This document shows positions 29,486 to 41,826 of a stretch of DNA of 64,000 nucleotides, piece by piece. Origin of the DNA: Pseudomonas lini (lineage in GTDB: Bacteria > Pseudomonadota > Gammaproteobacteria > Pseudomonadales > Pseudomonadaceae); the NCBI RefSeq assembly GCF_001042905.1, contig NZ_JYLB01000004.1, forward strand, positions 124,001 to 188,000, written 5' to 3'. The translations under genes and the position numbers were made by a program. The notes beneath the pieces were generated by a model, which was not told the origin of the DNA, made no database searches, and was given only the letters and a program-made list of their open reading frames with translations. How positions within the stretch are numbered: the first letter of the stretch is position 1; each line of letters opens with the position of its first letter.

Positions 29486-30928
29486 ATGAGCCACGACTAC
29501 CCGAATATCGCCTCTGAGCTGCTGCACAGCCTCGGTGGCAGCGACAACCTCGAGCAGGCCGCGCATTGCGTCACACGCCTGCGCCTGGCCCTCAAGGACC
29601 CGAAACTGGTCAACAGCGCCACGCTGAACCAGATCGATCTGGTCAAAGGTTCGTTCTTTACCGGTGGCCTGTTCCAGGTGGTGATCGGCCCCGGCGAAGT
29701 GGAAAAGGTCTACGCCGAACTGCGCCGGCAAACCGGGCTCGCCGCCTCGACCATCGCCGACGTCAAACAGAAAAGCGCCGACAAGATCCACCCGATGCAG
29801 CGATTGGTGCGGGTGTTTTCCGACGTGTTCATGCCGATCCTCCCGGCACTGATCATTGCCGGCCTGTTGATGGGCATCAACAACCTGATCGGCGCCAAGG
29901 GCATGTTCATTGAGGGCAAGACCCTGCTGGACGCCTACCCTAAGCTTGACGGGCTCTGGAGTCTGATCAACCTGATGGCCAACACCTCGTTCGTGTTTCT
30001 CCCGGCCCTGGTGGGCTGGTCGGCGGCCAAGCGCTTTGGCGGCAGCGAAATCCTCGGCATCGTGCTCGGCCTGATGCTGGTGCACCCGGATCTGCTCAAT
30101 GCCTGGAACTACGGCAAAGCGGTGGCGGGGTTGGAGGGCCAGAGCCTGCCGTACTTCGACATCCTCGGCCTGTTTCAGATCGAGAAGGTCGGTTACCAGG
30201 GGCAAATCCTGCCGATCCTGCTGGCCGCCTATGTGATGAGTGTCATCGAAAAGTGGCTGCGGGCGCGGGTGCCTAATGCGGTGCAATTGCTGGTGGTGCC
30301 GATCACCACCATCGTCGTCACCGGCGTGCTGGCGCTGGCAGTGATTGGCCCGGTGACCCGCCATCTGGGGATTCTCATCACCGAAGGTGTGGTCGCCCTG
30401 TTCGACCTGGCGCCCATGGTCGGCGGCGCGATTTTCGGCCTGCTCTACGCACCGCTGGTGATCACCGGCATGCACCACATGTTTCTCGCGGTCGACCTGC
30501 AACTGATCTCCACCCAGGGCGGCACCTTCATCTGGCCGATGATCGTCATGTCCAACCTTGCCCAGGGCAGCGCGGCGTTGGCGGTGTTCTACATGACCCG
30601 CAGTGTGCGGGACAAAAGCATGGCCTCGACCTCGGCGATTTCTGCGTACTTCGGCATCACCGAACCGGCGATGTTCGGGGTCAACCTGCGCTACAAATTT
30701 CCGTTCTATGCGGCCCTGATCGGCTCTGCGCTGGGCTGCATCTTCCTGTCGCTGAACAAGGTCCAGGCCTCGGCGATTGGCGTCGGCGGCTTGCCCGGTT
30801 TTATCTCGATCATTCCCCAGTTCATTCCGATGTTCGTGGTCGGGATGGTGATTGCCATAGTCGTGCCGTTTGTTCTGACCTGCGGGTTGAGCATGAGGAT
30901 TGTCCGGCCCGGGTATCGGGTCGCTTGA
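29486..30928 (+). CDS. treP: Trehalose PTS permease, EIIBC
   Basis: Takes up trehalose and phosphorylates it to trehalose 6-phosphate. The N-terminal EIIB domain has the phosphorylated Cys28 in AAHCVTRLR, and the EIIC domain has about ten membrane segments with the sugar-site region ITGMHHMFLAVDLQ and a typical ITEPAMFGVNLRYKFP. There is no EIIA domain; that function is likely supplied by the fused protein at 34212. ATG 29486 gives 480 residues and has GGAAG upstream. Confidence 0.94.
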   Translation: MSHDYPNIASELLHSLGGSDNLEQAAHCVTRLRLALKDPKLVNSATLNQIDLVKGSFFTGGLFQVVIGPGEVEKVYAELRRQTGLAASTIADVKQKSADKIHPMQRLVRVFSDVFMPILPALIIAGLLMGINNLIGAKGMFIEGKTLLDAYPKLDGLWSLINLMANTSFVFLPALVGWSAAKRFGGSEILGIVLGLMLVHPDLLNAWNYGKAVAGLEGQSLPYFDILGLFQIEKVGYQGQILPILLAAYVMSVIEKWLRARVPNAVQLLVVPITTIVVTGVLALAVIGPVTRHLGILITEGVVALFDLAPMVGGAIFGLLYAPLVITGMHHMFLAVDLQLISTQGGTFIWPMIVMSNLAQGSAALAVFYMTRSVRDKSMASTSAISAYFGITEPAMFGVNLRYKFPFYAALIGSALGCIFLSLNKVQASAIGVGGLPGFISIIPQFIPMFVVGMVIAIVVPFVLTCGLSMRIVRPGYRVA

Positions 30929-30941
30929 TAGATCGCATTCG

Positions 30942-31038
30942 CCCGTAGGAGCTGCCGAAGGCTGCGATCTTTTGATCTTCGGCGGTGTTGTTGAAAGACC
31001 AAGATCAAAAGATCGCAGCCTTCGGCAGCTCCTACGGG
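30942..31038. repeat. Family B inverted repeat inside the trehalose operon
   Basis: CCCGTAGGAGCTGCCGAAGG ... CCTTCGGCAGCTCCTACGGG, long near-perfect arms with GATCTTTTGATCTT inside. It begins 14 bases after treP and ends 31 bases before treC, so it would form a strong hairpin in the mRNA between the two. Confidence 0.92.
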
Positions 31039-31068
31039 GCCAGTACATATTTAAGAGGGAACCCCGCC

Positions 31069-34049
<2,981 letters not shown>

Positions 34050-34061
34050 ACGCCGCATAAC

Positions 34062-34159
34062 CCCGTAGGAGCTGCCGAAGGCTGCGATCTTTTCTCTTGG
34101 GCTCACTTGAATCTCAAGCGGAAGATCAAAAGATCGCAGCCTTCGGCAGCTCCTACGGG
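34062..34159. repeat. Family B inverted repeat inside the trehalose operon
   Basis: CCCGTAGGAGCTGCCGAAGG ... CCTTCGGCAGCTCCTACGGG around a longer, more diverged spacer. It starts 12 bases after the porin stop and ends about 50 bases before the EIIA-HPr-EI gene. Confidence 0.92.
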
Positions 34160-34211
34160 TATCGCGAGATCGCAAGCGTCTTTTATAAAGAACAAAACAG
34201 CAGGTGACGTC

Positions 34212-36746
34212 ATGGCCACACCCCAACAATTGCAACTGCTGGCACCCTTGTCCGGCGTGCTGATGCCGCTGGACCAAGTGCCCGATCAGGTGTTTTCCAG
34301 TCGCGTGATCGGCGACGGTCTGTGCATCGATCCGACCTCGCAAACCTTGTGCGCACCGCTGGCCGGGGTGATCAGTAATGTGCAGGTCAGTGGGCATGCC
34401 GTCAGCATCACCGACGACAATGGCGTGCAGGTGCTGATGCACATCGGCCTCGATACCGTGAACCTGGCTGGAAAGGGTTTCACCCGGTTGGTGGAGGAAG
34501 GTCAGCGGGTAGTAGTGGGGCAGGCGCTGATCGAGTTCGACGCCGATTACATCGCCTTGAACGCCCGCAGTTTGTTGACCTTGATGCTGGTGGTCAGCGG
34601 CGAGCCGTTCACCTGGCTGACGCCCGAAACGGGTGTAGTGGAAAGCGGTCAGCCGCTGCTGAGTCTGAATCCATCCGAAGTGGCGGCCGATGAGGGGATT
34701 GCGCAGGAGGGCGAAGCGTTGTTCTCCAAACCGGTGACGCTGCCCAATGCCAACGGCTTGCACGCGCGCCCTGCGGCCGTGTTTGCCCAAGCGGCGAAAG
34801 GCTTTTCGGCGAGCATTTGCCTGCATAAACAGCAGGACAGCGCGAACGCCAAATCCTTGGTGGCGATCATGGCGTTGCAGACCGCCCAGGGTGACGTCCT
34901 GCAAGTCAGCGCAGCGGGCGCGGATGCCGAAGTGGCGATCAAGACGCTGGCCGAGTTGCTGGCCGCCGGTTGCGGGGAAGCCGTGACGGTGATGGCAGAG
35001 GTTGAGACGGTTGCTGCTGAGGCCTCATCGCTGAAGGTGCTGCGCGGCGTCTGTGCATCGCCGGGGTCGGCGTTTGGCCAAGTGGTGCAGATTGCCGAGC
35101 AAACCCTGGAGGTGAATGAGTTCGGCGTGAGTCCACAAGTTGAGCGCGAGCACTTGTCCCGGGCATTGGCGGCGGCGGTTCTGGCCTTGCAGCAGTTGCG
35201 TGACAACGCCACGGGTGACGCTCAGGCAGACATCTTCAAGGCTCATCAGGAACTGCTCGAAGACCCTGGCCTGCTGGATCAGGCCTTGGCACTGATCGAT
35301 GCAGGCAAAAGCGCTGCTTTCGCCTGGCGTGCGGCCACCGAGTCGACGGCAACCTTGTTCAAAAGCCTGGGCAATGCCTTGCTGGCTGAACGGGCGGCGG
35401 ATTTGGCCGACGTCGGTCAACGGGTACTCAAGCTGATTCTCGGCGTAGAAGATCGTGCGATGGAGTTGCCGGACGGGGCGATTCTGATTGCCGAGCAACT
35501 GACGCCCTCCCAAACGGCTGGCCTGGACACGCGCAAGGTGCTGGGGTTCGCGACGGTCGGCGGTGGCGCCACCAGCCACGTGGCAATTCTTGCGCGGGCC
35601 TTTGGTTTGCCGGCGATCTGCGGCTTGCCGGTTCAGGTGCTGACATTGATCAATGGCACCCGGGTTTTGCTCGATGCCGACAAGGGTGAGTTGCAGCTGG
35701 ATCCCGAGCTGGCCGCCATTGAGCAGCTGCAAGCCAATCGTCAGCGACAAAAGAAGCGCCAACAATACGAGTTGGAAAATGCAGGACTGGCCGCCTGTAC
35801 CCGTGATGGGCATCACTTTGAAATCACCGCCAATATCGCTTCGCTGGCCGAAGCCGAACAGGCCATGACGCTGGGCGGTGAGGGCGTCGGTCTGTTGCGT
35901 TCGGAGTTTCTTTATCTGGATCGCAATCACGCGCCAAGCCATGACGAGCAGGCATCCACCTACAGTGCCATCGCCCGCGCCTTGGGGCCGGCGCGCAATC
36001 TGGTGGTGCGCACCCTGGATGTCGGCGGTGACAAACCGTTGGCCTATGTGCCGATGGAGCGCGAAACCAACCCGTTTTTGGGTATGCGCGGGATTCGTTT
36101 GTGCCTGGAGCGTCCGCAGCTGTTGCGCGATCAGTTCAAGGCGATTCTGAGCAGCGCCGGGTCGGCGCGCCTGCACATCATGCTGCCGATGGTCGCGCAG
36201 CTGTCGGAGTTGCGGCTGGCTCGTCAGCTGCTTGAAGAAGAGGCGCTGGCATTAGGGCTTACCGAACTGCCGAAACTGGGAATCATGATCGAAGTACCGG
36301 CGGCGGCGCTGATGGCTGATCTGTTTGCACCCGAGGTGGATTTCTTCTCCATCGGCACCAACGACCTGACCCAATACACCCTGGCCATGGACCGCGATCA
36401 CCCACGGCTGGCCAGTCAAGCCGACAGTTTTCATCCGGCGGTTCTGCGGCTGATCGCCAATACCGTGAAAGCCGCTCATGCCCATGGCAAATGGGTCGGT
36501 GTGTGCGGCGCCATGGCTTCGGAAAAACTGGCGGTGCCGCTGTTGCTGGGGCTTGGCGTGGATGAGCTGTCGGTGAGCGTGCCGTTGATTCCAGCGATCA
36601 AAGCGGCGGTTCGTGAAGTGGATCTGCTGGACTGCCAAGCCATCGCCCAGCAAGTGCTGGGGCTGGAAAGTGCCGAGCAGGTACGCGAGGCATTGCGGCT
36701 GCACCATGAGGCGACGGTCGATACTTCATTGATTCTGGAGAACTGA
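34212..36746 (+). CDS. Fused PTS EIIA-HPr-Enzyme I
   Basis: Multidomain phosphotransferase of 844 residues that can carry phosphate from PEP to a membrane EIIB. EIIA(Glc type) spans residues about 1-150 with His62 and phospho-His77 (VLMHIGLDTVNL); HPr about 170-260 with His184 in NANGLHARPAA; Enzyme I about 273-844 with phospho-His456 in GGGATSHVAILARAFGLP and the PEP site GVCGAMASEKLA. ATG 34212 has AGGTG upstream. Since treP lacks EIIA, this protein probably completes the trehalose PTS; a broader role is possible. Confidence 0.92.
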   Translation: MATPQQLQLLAPLSGVLMPLDQVPDQVFSSRVIGDGLCIDPTSQTLCAPLAGVISNVQVSGHAVSITDDNGVQVLMHIGLDTVNLAGKGFTRLVEEGQRVVVGQALIEFDADYIALNARSLLTLMLVVSGEPFTWLTPETGVVESGQPLLSLNPSEVAADEGIAQEGEALFSKPVTLPNANGLHARPAAVFAQAAKGFSASICLHKQQDSANAKSLVAIMALQTAQGDVLQVSAAGADAEVAIKTLAELLAAGCGEAVTVMAEVETVAAEASSLKVLRGVCASPGSAFGQVVQIAEQTLEVNEFGVSPQVEREHLSRALAAAVLALQQLRDNATGDAQADIFKAHQELLEDPGLLDQALALIDAGKSAAFAWRAATESTATLFKSLGNALLAERAADLADVGQRVLKLILGVEDRAMELPDGAILIAEQLTPSQTAGLDTRKVLGFATVGGGATSHVAILARAFGLPAICGLPVQVLTLINGTRVLLDADKGELQLDPELAAIEQLQANRQRQKKRQQYELENAGLAACTRDGHHFEITANIASLAEAEQAMTLGGEGVGLLRSEFLYLDRNHAPSHDEQASTYSAIARALGPARNLVVRTLDVGGDKPLAYVPMERETNPFLGMRGIRLCLERPQLLRDQFKAILSSAGSARLHIMLPMVAQLSELRLARQLLEEEALALGLTELPKLGIMIEVPAAALMADLFAPEVDFFSIGTNDLTQYTLAMDRDHPRLASQADSFHPAVLRLIANTVKAAHAHGKWVGVCGAMASEKLAVPLLLGLGVDELSVSVPLIPAIKAAVREVDLLDCQAIAQQVLGLESAEQVREALRLHHEATVDTSLILEN

Positions 36747-36748
36747 GC

Positions 36749-37039
36749 ATGTTCGAGAAAATGCAGCGGGCGTTCTGGAAAGCGTTGACGCCGGATTTGG
36801 TGATGGATGAGCCGAAAGTGGAGGCTCAGCCTGTTTTCGGTTTGGCCGCGAATGTCGTGGCCGCGCTGGGCGGTGTGGATAACCTCAAGTCGCAACAGCC
36901 GGTGGCGCTGACCCGGGTGCGGGTGGAATTGCGGGATATGACGCGAATGGATCGGCAGGCGTTGACGGTGGCTGGGGTGCCGGGAGTGATGATGCTGGAG
37001 GATGGAGTGGTTCATCTGATCACCGGTCTTCAGCCATAA
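36749..37039 (+). CDS. EIIB-like PTS protein lacking the active-site Cys
   Basis: 96 residues, two bases after the EIIA-HPr-EI gene. Residues about 32-96 align with glucose-type EIIB: LGGVDNLKSQQPVALTRVRV matches TreP LGGSDNLEQAAHCVTRLRLA position for position, but the phosphorylated Cys is Ala53. The N-terminal 30 residues (MFEKMQRAFWKALTPDLVMD) are an extra basic-aromatic segment. It therefore cannot take part in phosphotransfer in the usual way and may be a regulatory or structural partner. Annotation as a working EIIB would be misleading. Confidence 0.8.
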   Translation: MFEKMQRAFWKALTPDLVMDEPKVEAQPVFGLAANVVAALGGVDNLKSQQPVALTRVRVELRDMTRMDRQALTVAGVPGVMMLEDGVVHLITGLQP

Positions 37040-37131
37040 CCGGACCTTTGTGGTGAGGGGGCTTGCCTGGGGCGAGGGAGCTTGCTCCCGCTGGGCTGCG
37101 GACAATCCTGATGTCGCCAACTCTACACGGT

Positions 37132-37266
37132 GATCGTTCCCACGCTCCGCGTGGGAACGCCTCAAGGGACGCTCCGCGTTCCAGCCACACCGCCGCTGTC
37201 GAGCCAGACACCGATGTGACGCAGAGCGTCACGGGCTGCATTCCCACGCAGAGCGTGGGAACGATC
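37132..37266. repeat. Family C inverted repeat
   Basis: GATCGTTCCCACGCTCCGCG at the left and CGCAGAGCGTGGGAACGATC at the right, each also internally palindromic (CCCACGC/GCGTGGG), with further diverged GACGCTCCGCG and GACGCAGAGCGTC units between. This is a third repeat family, present once here. A related GGGAGCTTGCTCCC motif lies just upstream (37077-37091). Confidence 0.8.
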
Positions 37267-37279
37267 ATTCAGCAACGTT

Positions 37280-37463
37280 AGTGGATCACATCCAGCACAT
37301 CACACCCATCGCGCAATGGAATGGCGCAGAGCACACCCTGCCACTGCATTCGCAGTGACAGCCAAAGACTATCGATGGAGCGCATTTCACACCAGTTCAT
37401 GGAAACCGCTACGAGTTGAAGGAAACTTCCGATGACCTTGCCCAGAAATTTCACCGTCTGTAA
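37280..37463 (+). pseudogene. Possible remnant of a coding gene with an in-frame stop
   Basis: Read from GTG 37280 the frame gives 25 codons, a TGA, then 34 more codons with ordinary composition (TIDGAHFTPVHGNRYELKE) to TAA near 37463. This could be a decayed gene or chance. The region from 37464 to 37707 holds half of a REP unit (37467-37490) and nothing else that I can assign. Confidence 0.2.
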
Positions 37464-37707
37464 GACCGCCTTCGCGGGCAAGCCTCGCTCCTACGGAATC
37501 GAGGCAGACCGCCAAATATGGGAAGACTTCAATCCTGTAGGCAGAAAATTAGGCGCGGGGACTTTGCGGGGGATCGATCAGGAAAGAAGTCGGGAAAGGT
37601 GGAAATGGATGTAGGGGGATTCGCTGATTAGCAGCGACTCAATAACGTTCAGCGAAGCGGTCCCAAAACCTGCAATCGCATTTCATCAGGACATACCTGT
37701 GTGGGCC

Positions 37708-37789
37708 TTAAAAGATCGCAGCCTTCGGCAGCTCCTACATTTGATCGGTATACACCCCGTAGGAGCTGCCGAAGGCTGCGATCTTTTAA
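37708..37789. repeat. Family B repeat in the reverse arrangement
   Basis: Two perfect 31-base arms (37708-37738 and 37759-37789) separated by 20 bases. The order is inside-out compared with the other copies: the AAAAGATCGCAGCC ends face outward and the CTCCTAC ends face inward. It lies 124 bases before the multicopper oxidase gene. Confidence 0.92.
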
Positions 37790-37913
37790 AGGGCCTCGCC
37801 ACAGCCTGTGACCATCCGCCGCGCTGCCCTTACTGTTTCTCAACCGCAGGTGTATCGTATTCGCCTTTTGCAGGCCCTCGTGCCTGTCGCTGATACGTGA
37901 GGTAGTTGAGTTC

Positions 37914-39290
37914 ATGTCCTTTACCCGTCGACAAATACTCGGTGGTCTGGCCGGTCTTGTGGTGGTTGGCGTGGGGGCCGGTGGCGCGTCGCGTTACTGG
38001 CTGGGCAAAATGGCCGACGCTGACGCCGGCCACGACTATGAGTTGATCGCCGCACCGCTGGACGTCGAACTGGTGGCCGGGCACAAGACTCAGGCTTGGG
38101 CGTTCGGCCCATCGGCGCCGGGCACTGAATTGCGCGTGCGTCAGGGTGAATGGCTGCGGGTGCGCTTCATCAACCACTTGCCGGTGGCGACCACCATTCA
38201 CTGGCACGGCATCCGCCTGCCGCTGGAAATGGACGGCGTGCCGTATGTCTCGCAATTGCCAGTGCTGCCGGGCGAGTACTTCGACTATAAATTCCGCGTG
38301 CCCGATGCCGGCAGCTACTGGTATCACCCGCACGTGAACAGCAGCGAAGAACTGGGTCGCGGATTGGTCGGCCCGTTGATTATCGAAGAGCGCGAGCCCA
38401 CCGGTTTCAAATACGAAAAGACCTTGAGCCTCAAGAGCTGGCACGTCGATGAAGAGGGTGCTTTCGTAGCGTTCAGCATTCCTCGTGAAGCGGCCCGTGG
38501 CGGCACGGCGGGGGGCTTGTCGACCATCAACGGCGTCTCACAAGCGGTGATCGATTTGCCCGCCGGGCAGATCACTCGCGTACGGTTGCTCAACCTCGAC
38601 AACACGCTGACGTACCGCCTCAACATTCCTGGCGTCGAAGCGCAGATCTACGCGTTGGACGGCAATCCGATTGCACCGCGCCCATTGGGCAAGGAATACT
38701 GGCTGGGTCCTGGCATGCGCATTTGCCTGGCGATCAAGGCACCGCCGGCCGGCGAAGAATTATCCCTGCGCAATGGCCCGGTACGCCTGGGCACCTTCCG
38801 CTCAGTAGCGAACACCGATGCGCCGACCGAGTGGCCGCCGGCGCTGCCCGCCAACCCGGTGGCCGAGCCGGACCTGGCCAATGCCCAGAAACTCAACTTC
38901 AATTTTGAATGGGTGGGTTCAGTGTCGGTCAATGTCGAAAACGGCAAGCCGCCAAGCCTGTGGCAGATCAACGGCAAGGCCTGGGACATCACCGACAAGA
39001 CCTGCGCCGATCGGCCGATTGCCAAGCTCGAAAAGGGCAAAAGCTATATTTTCGAATTGAAGAACATGACTCAGTATCAACACCCGATCCACCTGCATGG
39101 CATGAGCTTCAAGGTCATTGCCTCGAACCGGCACAAGGTTATCCCGTACTTCACCGACACGTACCTGTTGGGCAAGAACGAGCGTGCGCAAGTGGCGCTG
39201 GTGGCGGATAACCCTGGGGTCTGGATGTTCCACTGCCATGTGGTCGACCACATGGAAACCGGCCTGATGGCCGCCATCGAGGTGGCGTGA
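37914..39290 (+). CDS. cumA: Multicopper oxidase CumA-like
   Basis: Exported copper oxidase of 458 residues. The N-terminus MSFTRRQILGGLAGLVVVGV has the twin-arginine pattern TRRQIL and a hydrophobic core. The copper-binding motifs are all present: HWHG, YHPHVN, HPIHLHG and FHCHVVDHMETGLM with the type 1 Cys. The following gene is tadA, overlapping by one base; this pair matches cumA-cumB of Pseudomonas, where CumA was linked to Mn(II) oxidation, a role later disputed. Substrate here is unknown. Confidence 0.87.
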   Translation: MSFTRRQILGGLAGLVVVGVGAGGASRYWLGKMADADAGHDYELIAAPLDVELVAGHKTQAWAFGPSAPGTELRVRQGEWLRVRFINHLPVATTIHWHGIRLPLEMDGVPYVSQLPVLPGEYFDYKFRVPDAGSYWYHPHVNSSEELGRGLVGPLIIEEREPTGFKYEKTLSLKSWHVDEEGAFVAFSIPREAARGGTAGGLSTINGVSQAVIDLPAGQITRVRLLNLDNTLTYRLNIPGVEAQIYALDGNPIAPRPLGKEYWLGPGMRICLAIKAPPAGEELSLRNGPVRLGTFRSVANTDAPTEWPPALPANPVAEPDLANAQKLNFNFEWVGSVSVNVENGKPPSLWQINGKAWDITDKTCADRPIAKLEKGKSYIFELKNMTQYQHPIHLHGMSFKVIASNRHKVIPYFTDTYLLGKNERAQVALVADNPGVWMFHCHVVDHMETGLMAAIEVA

Positions 39291-39787
39291 TGCGTCAGAT
39301 TCGCCCCGCAGCGATTATCGACCGCAGCCGTGATCGCGACTTCATGCGCGAAGCCCTGGCCCTCGCTGCTCAAGGCGCGGCCCTTGGCGAAGTGCCGGTG
39401 GGCGCGGTGCTGGTGCAGGACGGTGAAATCATCGGGCGCGGTTTCAATTGCCCAATCAGCGGCAACGACCCCAGCGCCCACGCCGAGATGGTCGCGATCC
39501 GTGCTGCCGCCCAGGCCGCCAGCAACTATCGCCTGCCGGGCAGCACGCTCTACGTGACCCTGGAGCCGTGCAGCATGTGCGCCGGGCTGATCGTGCATTC
39601 GCGGATCGCGCGGGTGGTGTATGGCGCGCTGGAGCCCAAGGCCGGAATTGTGCAGAGCCAGGGGCAATTTTTTACCCAGGGCTTTTTGAATCATCGGGTG
39701 TTGTATGAGGGTGGGGTATTGGCGGAAGAATGCAGCGCGGTGTTGACTGAGTTTTTCAAGGCCCGTAGAGCCAAGCCAGCAGACTAA
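39290..39787 (+). CDS. tadA: tRNA adenosine(34) deaminase TadA
   Basis: Deaminates A34 of tRNA-Arg(ACG) to inosine. The 165-residue cytidine-deaminase fold shows the zinc site HAEM with the proton-shuttle Glu and PCSMCAG with two Cys ligands. ATG 39290 overlaps the previous stop (TGATG); GTG 39287 is a weaker alternative. In older Pseudomonas papers the same gene next to cumA is called cumB. Confidence 0.95.
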   Translation: MRQIRPAAIIDRSRDRDFMREALALAAQGAALGEVPVGAVLVQDGEIIGRGFNCPISGNDPSAHAEMVAIRAAAQAASNYRLPGSTLYVTLEPCSMCAGLIVHSRIARVVYGALEPKAGIVQSQGQFFTQGFLNHRVLYEGGVLAEECSAVLTEFFKARRAKPAD

Positions 39788-39800
39788 AACACACATCAAA

Positions 39801-39890
39801 TGTGGGAGCGGGCTTGCTCGCGAAAGCGGTGGATCAGTCAACATCTCTGTTGAATGTTAGTCCGTATTCGCGAGCAAGCCCGCTCCCACA
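39801..39890. repeat. Family A REP pair (REPIN)
   Basis: TGTGGGAGCGGGCTTGCTCG and inverted CGAGCAAGCCCGCTCCCACA flank a spacer of about 40 bases. It lies between the convergent tadA and cmoB genes, 13 bases past the tadA stop. Confidence 0.93.
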
Positions 39891-39918
39891 GGTTTTTCTG
39901 GTGTCTGGGAGATTGAGA

Positions 39919-40875
39919 CTACTTGCGGGCGACGATGACGGCACGCATCGGCGCCGGCAGCCCTTCGATCGTTTTGCTGTGATCTTGCGGGTCAAGGAAG
40001 TCGCTCAACGACTGATACTTCATCCACTCCGTCCCGCGCTGTTCCTCGACCGTGGTCACGCTCACATCCACGCAACGCACATCGCTGAAGCCGGCGCGGC
40101 GCAGCCACAGTTCCAGCGCGGGCACTGATGGCAGGAACCACACGTTACGCATCTGCGCGTAGCGGTCTTCCGGCACCAACACCTGCTGTTGATCGCCTTC
40201 GATCACCAGCGTCTCCAGCACCAGTTCTCCGCCCTTGACAAGGCAATCCTTCAACGCCAGCAAATGCTCGATCGGCGAGCGGCGGTGATAGAACACGCCC
40301 ATGGAGAACACCGTGTCGAAGCCTTCCAGATTGGGAGGGAGATCCTCAAAGGGAAACGGCAAGTGCCAGGCATTGGGCTCGGACAGGTAACGCTGCACGG
40401 CCTGGAACTGGCAGAAGAACAGCCAGTTGGGGTCGACGCCGATCACGCTGTCGGCACCGGCACCGAGCATGCGCCACATGTAATAACCGTTGCCGCAGCC
40501 GACATCGAGGATGCGTTTGCCTTTCAGGTCCAGGTGCGGAGCCACCCGGGACCACTTCCAGTCCGAACGCCATTCAGTGTCGACATGCACGCCGAACAAG
40601 TCGAAGGGCCCTTTGCGCCACGGCGACAAACCCATCAGCGCAGTACGCATTTGCGCACGGGTTTCGTCGTCGCAATCGGTGTCCAGTGTCAGGCCGTTGA
40701 GCAAGTCGACTTCGCTCGGCTGAATCTTCGGCAACGCGTCCAGCGCGCTCTGCCAGCGTTCCAGGTCGCCGTGACCTTTTTCCATTTTCTTGTCGAGTTG
40801 TGCTTGCAGGGTATTGGCCCATTCGGCCAGCGGTGTACCGGCCAGACGGCGGGCGAGGGGAGACAGATCAATCAT
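39919..40875 (-). CDS. cmoB: tRNA U34 carboxymethyltransferase CmoB
   Basis: Uses carboxy-SAM to turn 5-hydroxyuridine at the tRNA wobble position into cmo5U. The 318 residues contain the Rossmann methyltransferase core ([17 protein letters not shown]) and the family stretches [16 protein letters not shown] and [16 protein letters not shown]. Its start overlaps the cmoA stop (ATGA), so the two steps of the pathway are translated together. Confidence 0.96.
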   Translation of the reverse strand: MIDLSPLARRLAGTPLAEWANTLQAQLDKKMEKGHGDLERWQSALDALPKIQPSEVDLLNGLTLDTDCDDETRAQMRTALMGLSPWRKGPFDLFGVHVDTEWRSDWKWSRVAPHLDLKGKRILDVGCGNGYYMWRMLGAGADSVIGVDPNWLFFCQFQAVQRYLSEPNAWHLPFPFEDLPPNLEGFDTVFSMGVFYHRRSPIEHLLALKDCLVKGGELVLETLVIEGDQQQVLVPEDRYAQMRNVWFLPSVPALELWLRRAGFSDVRCVDVSVTTVEEQRGTEWMKYQSLSDFLDPQDHSKTIEGLPAPMRAVIVARK

Positions 40876-41615
40876 GGCAAGGCAATCAACGAGGCAAAGT
40901 TAAGACACTGGAACCACGGCACGACTTTCGAGAACCCGGCGGCCAGCAGGCGCTCGCGGTGTTCTTCGAGGCTGTCGGGCTTCATGACATTTTCGATGGC
41001 GCTGCGCTTCTGGGCGATTTCCAGTTCGCTGTAGCCGTTGGCGCGTTTGAAGGCCACGTGCAGGTCAGTGAGCAGCGCGTGTTCTTCGGGGTCGTTGAAG
41101 CGCAGCTTCTCCGAGAGAATCAGCGCGCCACCGGGCAACAACGATTGGCGGATGCGCGAGAGCAGCGCGGTGCGCTGGTCCGGGGCGATGAATTGCAGGG
41201 TGAAGTTCAGCGCCACCACCGAGGCCGGCTGGAAGTTGAGAGCGAGGATGTCGCCTTCGATCACTTCCACCGGCAGCAACTCCTGGAACATTGAGTCCTG
41301 GCCGTTGAGGTATTCGCGGCAACGCTCGACCATGGCTGCGGAGTTATCCACAGCGATGACGCGGCAGCCGTCGGTGCGCACGTGACGGCGCAACGCTTGA
41401 GTCACGGCGCCCAGGGACGAACCGAGGTCGTAGAGAACGCTGTTGGGCTGGGCGAACTGCGCGGCGAGCACGCCGAGGTTTTCCACGATGGTCGGATAAC
41501 CCGGCACCGAGCGCTTGATCATGTCCGGGAACACCCGAACCACGTCCTCGTTAAAGGCGAAGTCAGGCACCTGGGTCAAAGGCTGGGCGAAAAGGCGATC
41601 GGATTCTTTGCTCAC
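40872..41615 (-). CDS. cmoA: Carboxy-SAM synthase CmoA
   Basis: Makes carboxy-S-adenosylmethionine from SAM and prephenate for CmoB. SAM-binding core [17 protein letters not shown] and the family N-terminus [19 protein letters not shown] are visible. GTG 41615 is chosen because it gives 247 residues, the usual length; the frame stays open to 41660, but that would add 15 unrelated residues. Upstream, 41616-41826 has no gene that I can see. Confidence 0.94.
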   Translation of the reverse strand: MSKESDRLFAQPLTQVPDFAFNEDVVRVFPDMIKRSVPGYPTIVENLGVLAAQFAQPNSVLYDLGSSLGAVTQALRRHVRTDGCRVIAVDNSAAMVERCREYLNGQDSMFQELLPVEVIEGDILALNFQPASVVALNFTLQFIAPDQRTALLSRIRQSLLPGGALILSEKLRFNDPEEHALLTDLHVAFKRANGYSELEIAQKRSAIENVMKPDSLEEHRERLLAAGFSKVVPWFQCLNFASLIALP

Positions 41616-41826
41616 GGCGGTTCCAGCGGCGTAGGTGGAAAAGGCCGGCATTTTAGCCAAATTGACGGGGGGATGCGCGGGTTGTCTGATAAAGCGTGGG
41701 GAAAGTCCAGCGAGGCTTCTGAGCAGCGAAGGTAAGGGAGCAGATGTAGAGAAGACACTAAATGATGAATGATTGAATGGCTAAGCCCGGTAGCCGAGAC
41801 TTCGCCATTCATGGTTTAGAGTGTGA

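Noticed and set aside
29249..31048. Long open frame upstream of treR on the minus strand, more than 800 codons in total with treR
   Set aside because: It is the antisense shadow of treP in GC-rich DNA. Only the part from 29248 down has a GntR N-terminus and a proper start.
37278..37481. 67-codon minus-strand frame in the same gap
   Set aside because: No ribosome site and no recognisable domain; the opposite strand has an equally weak remnant.
37432..37614. 60-codon plus-strand frame in the gap after the EIIB-like gene
   Set aside because: It crosses a half REP unit and has no family features; treated as chance.
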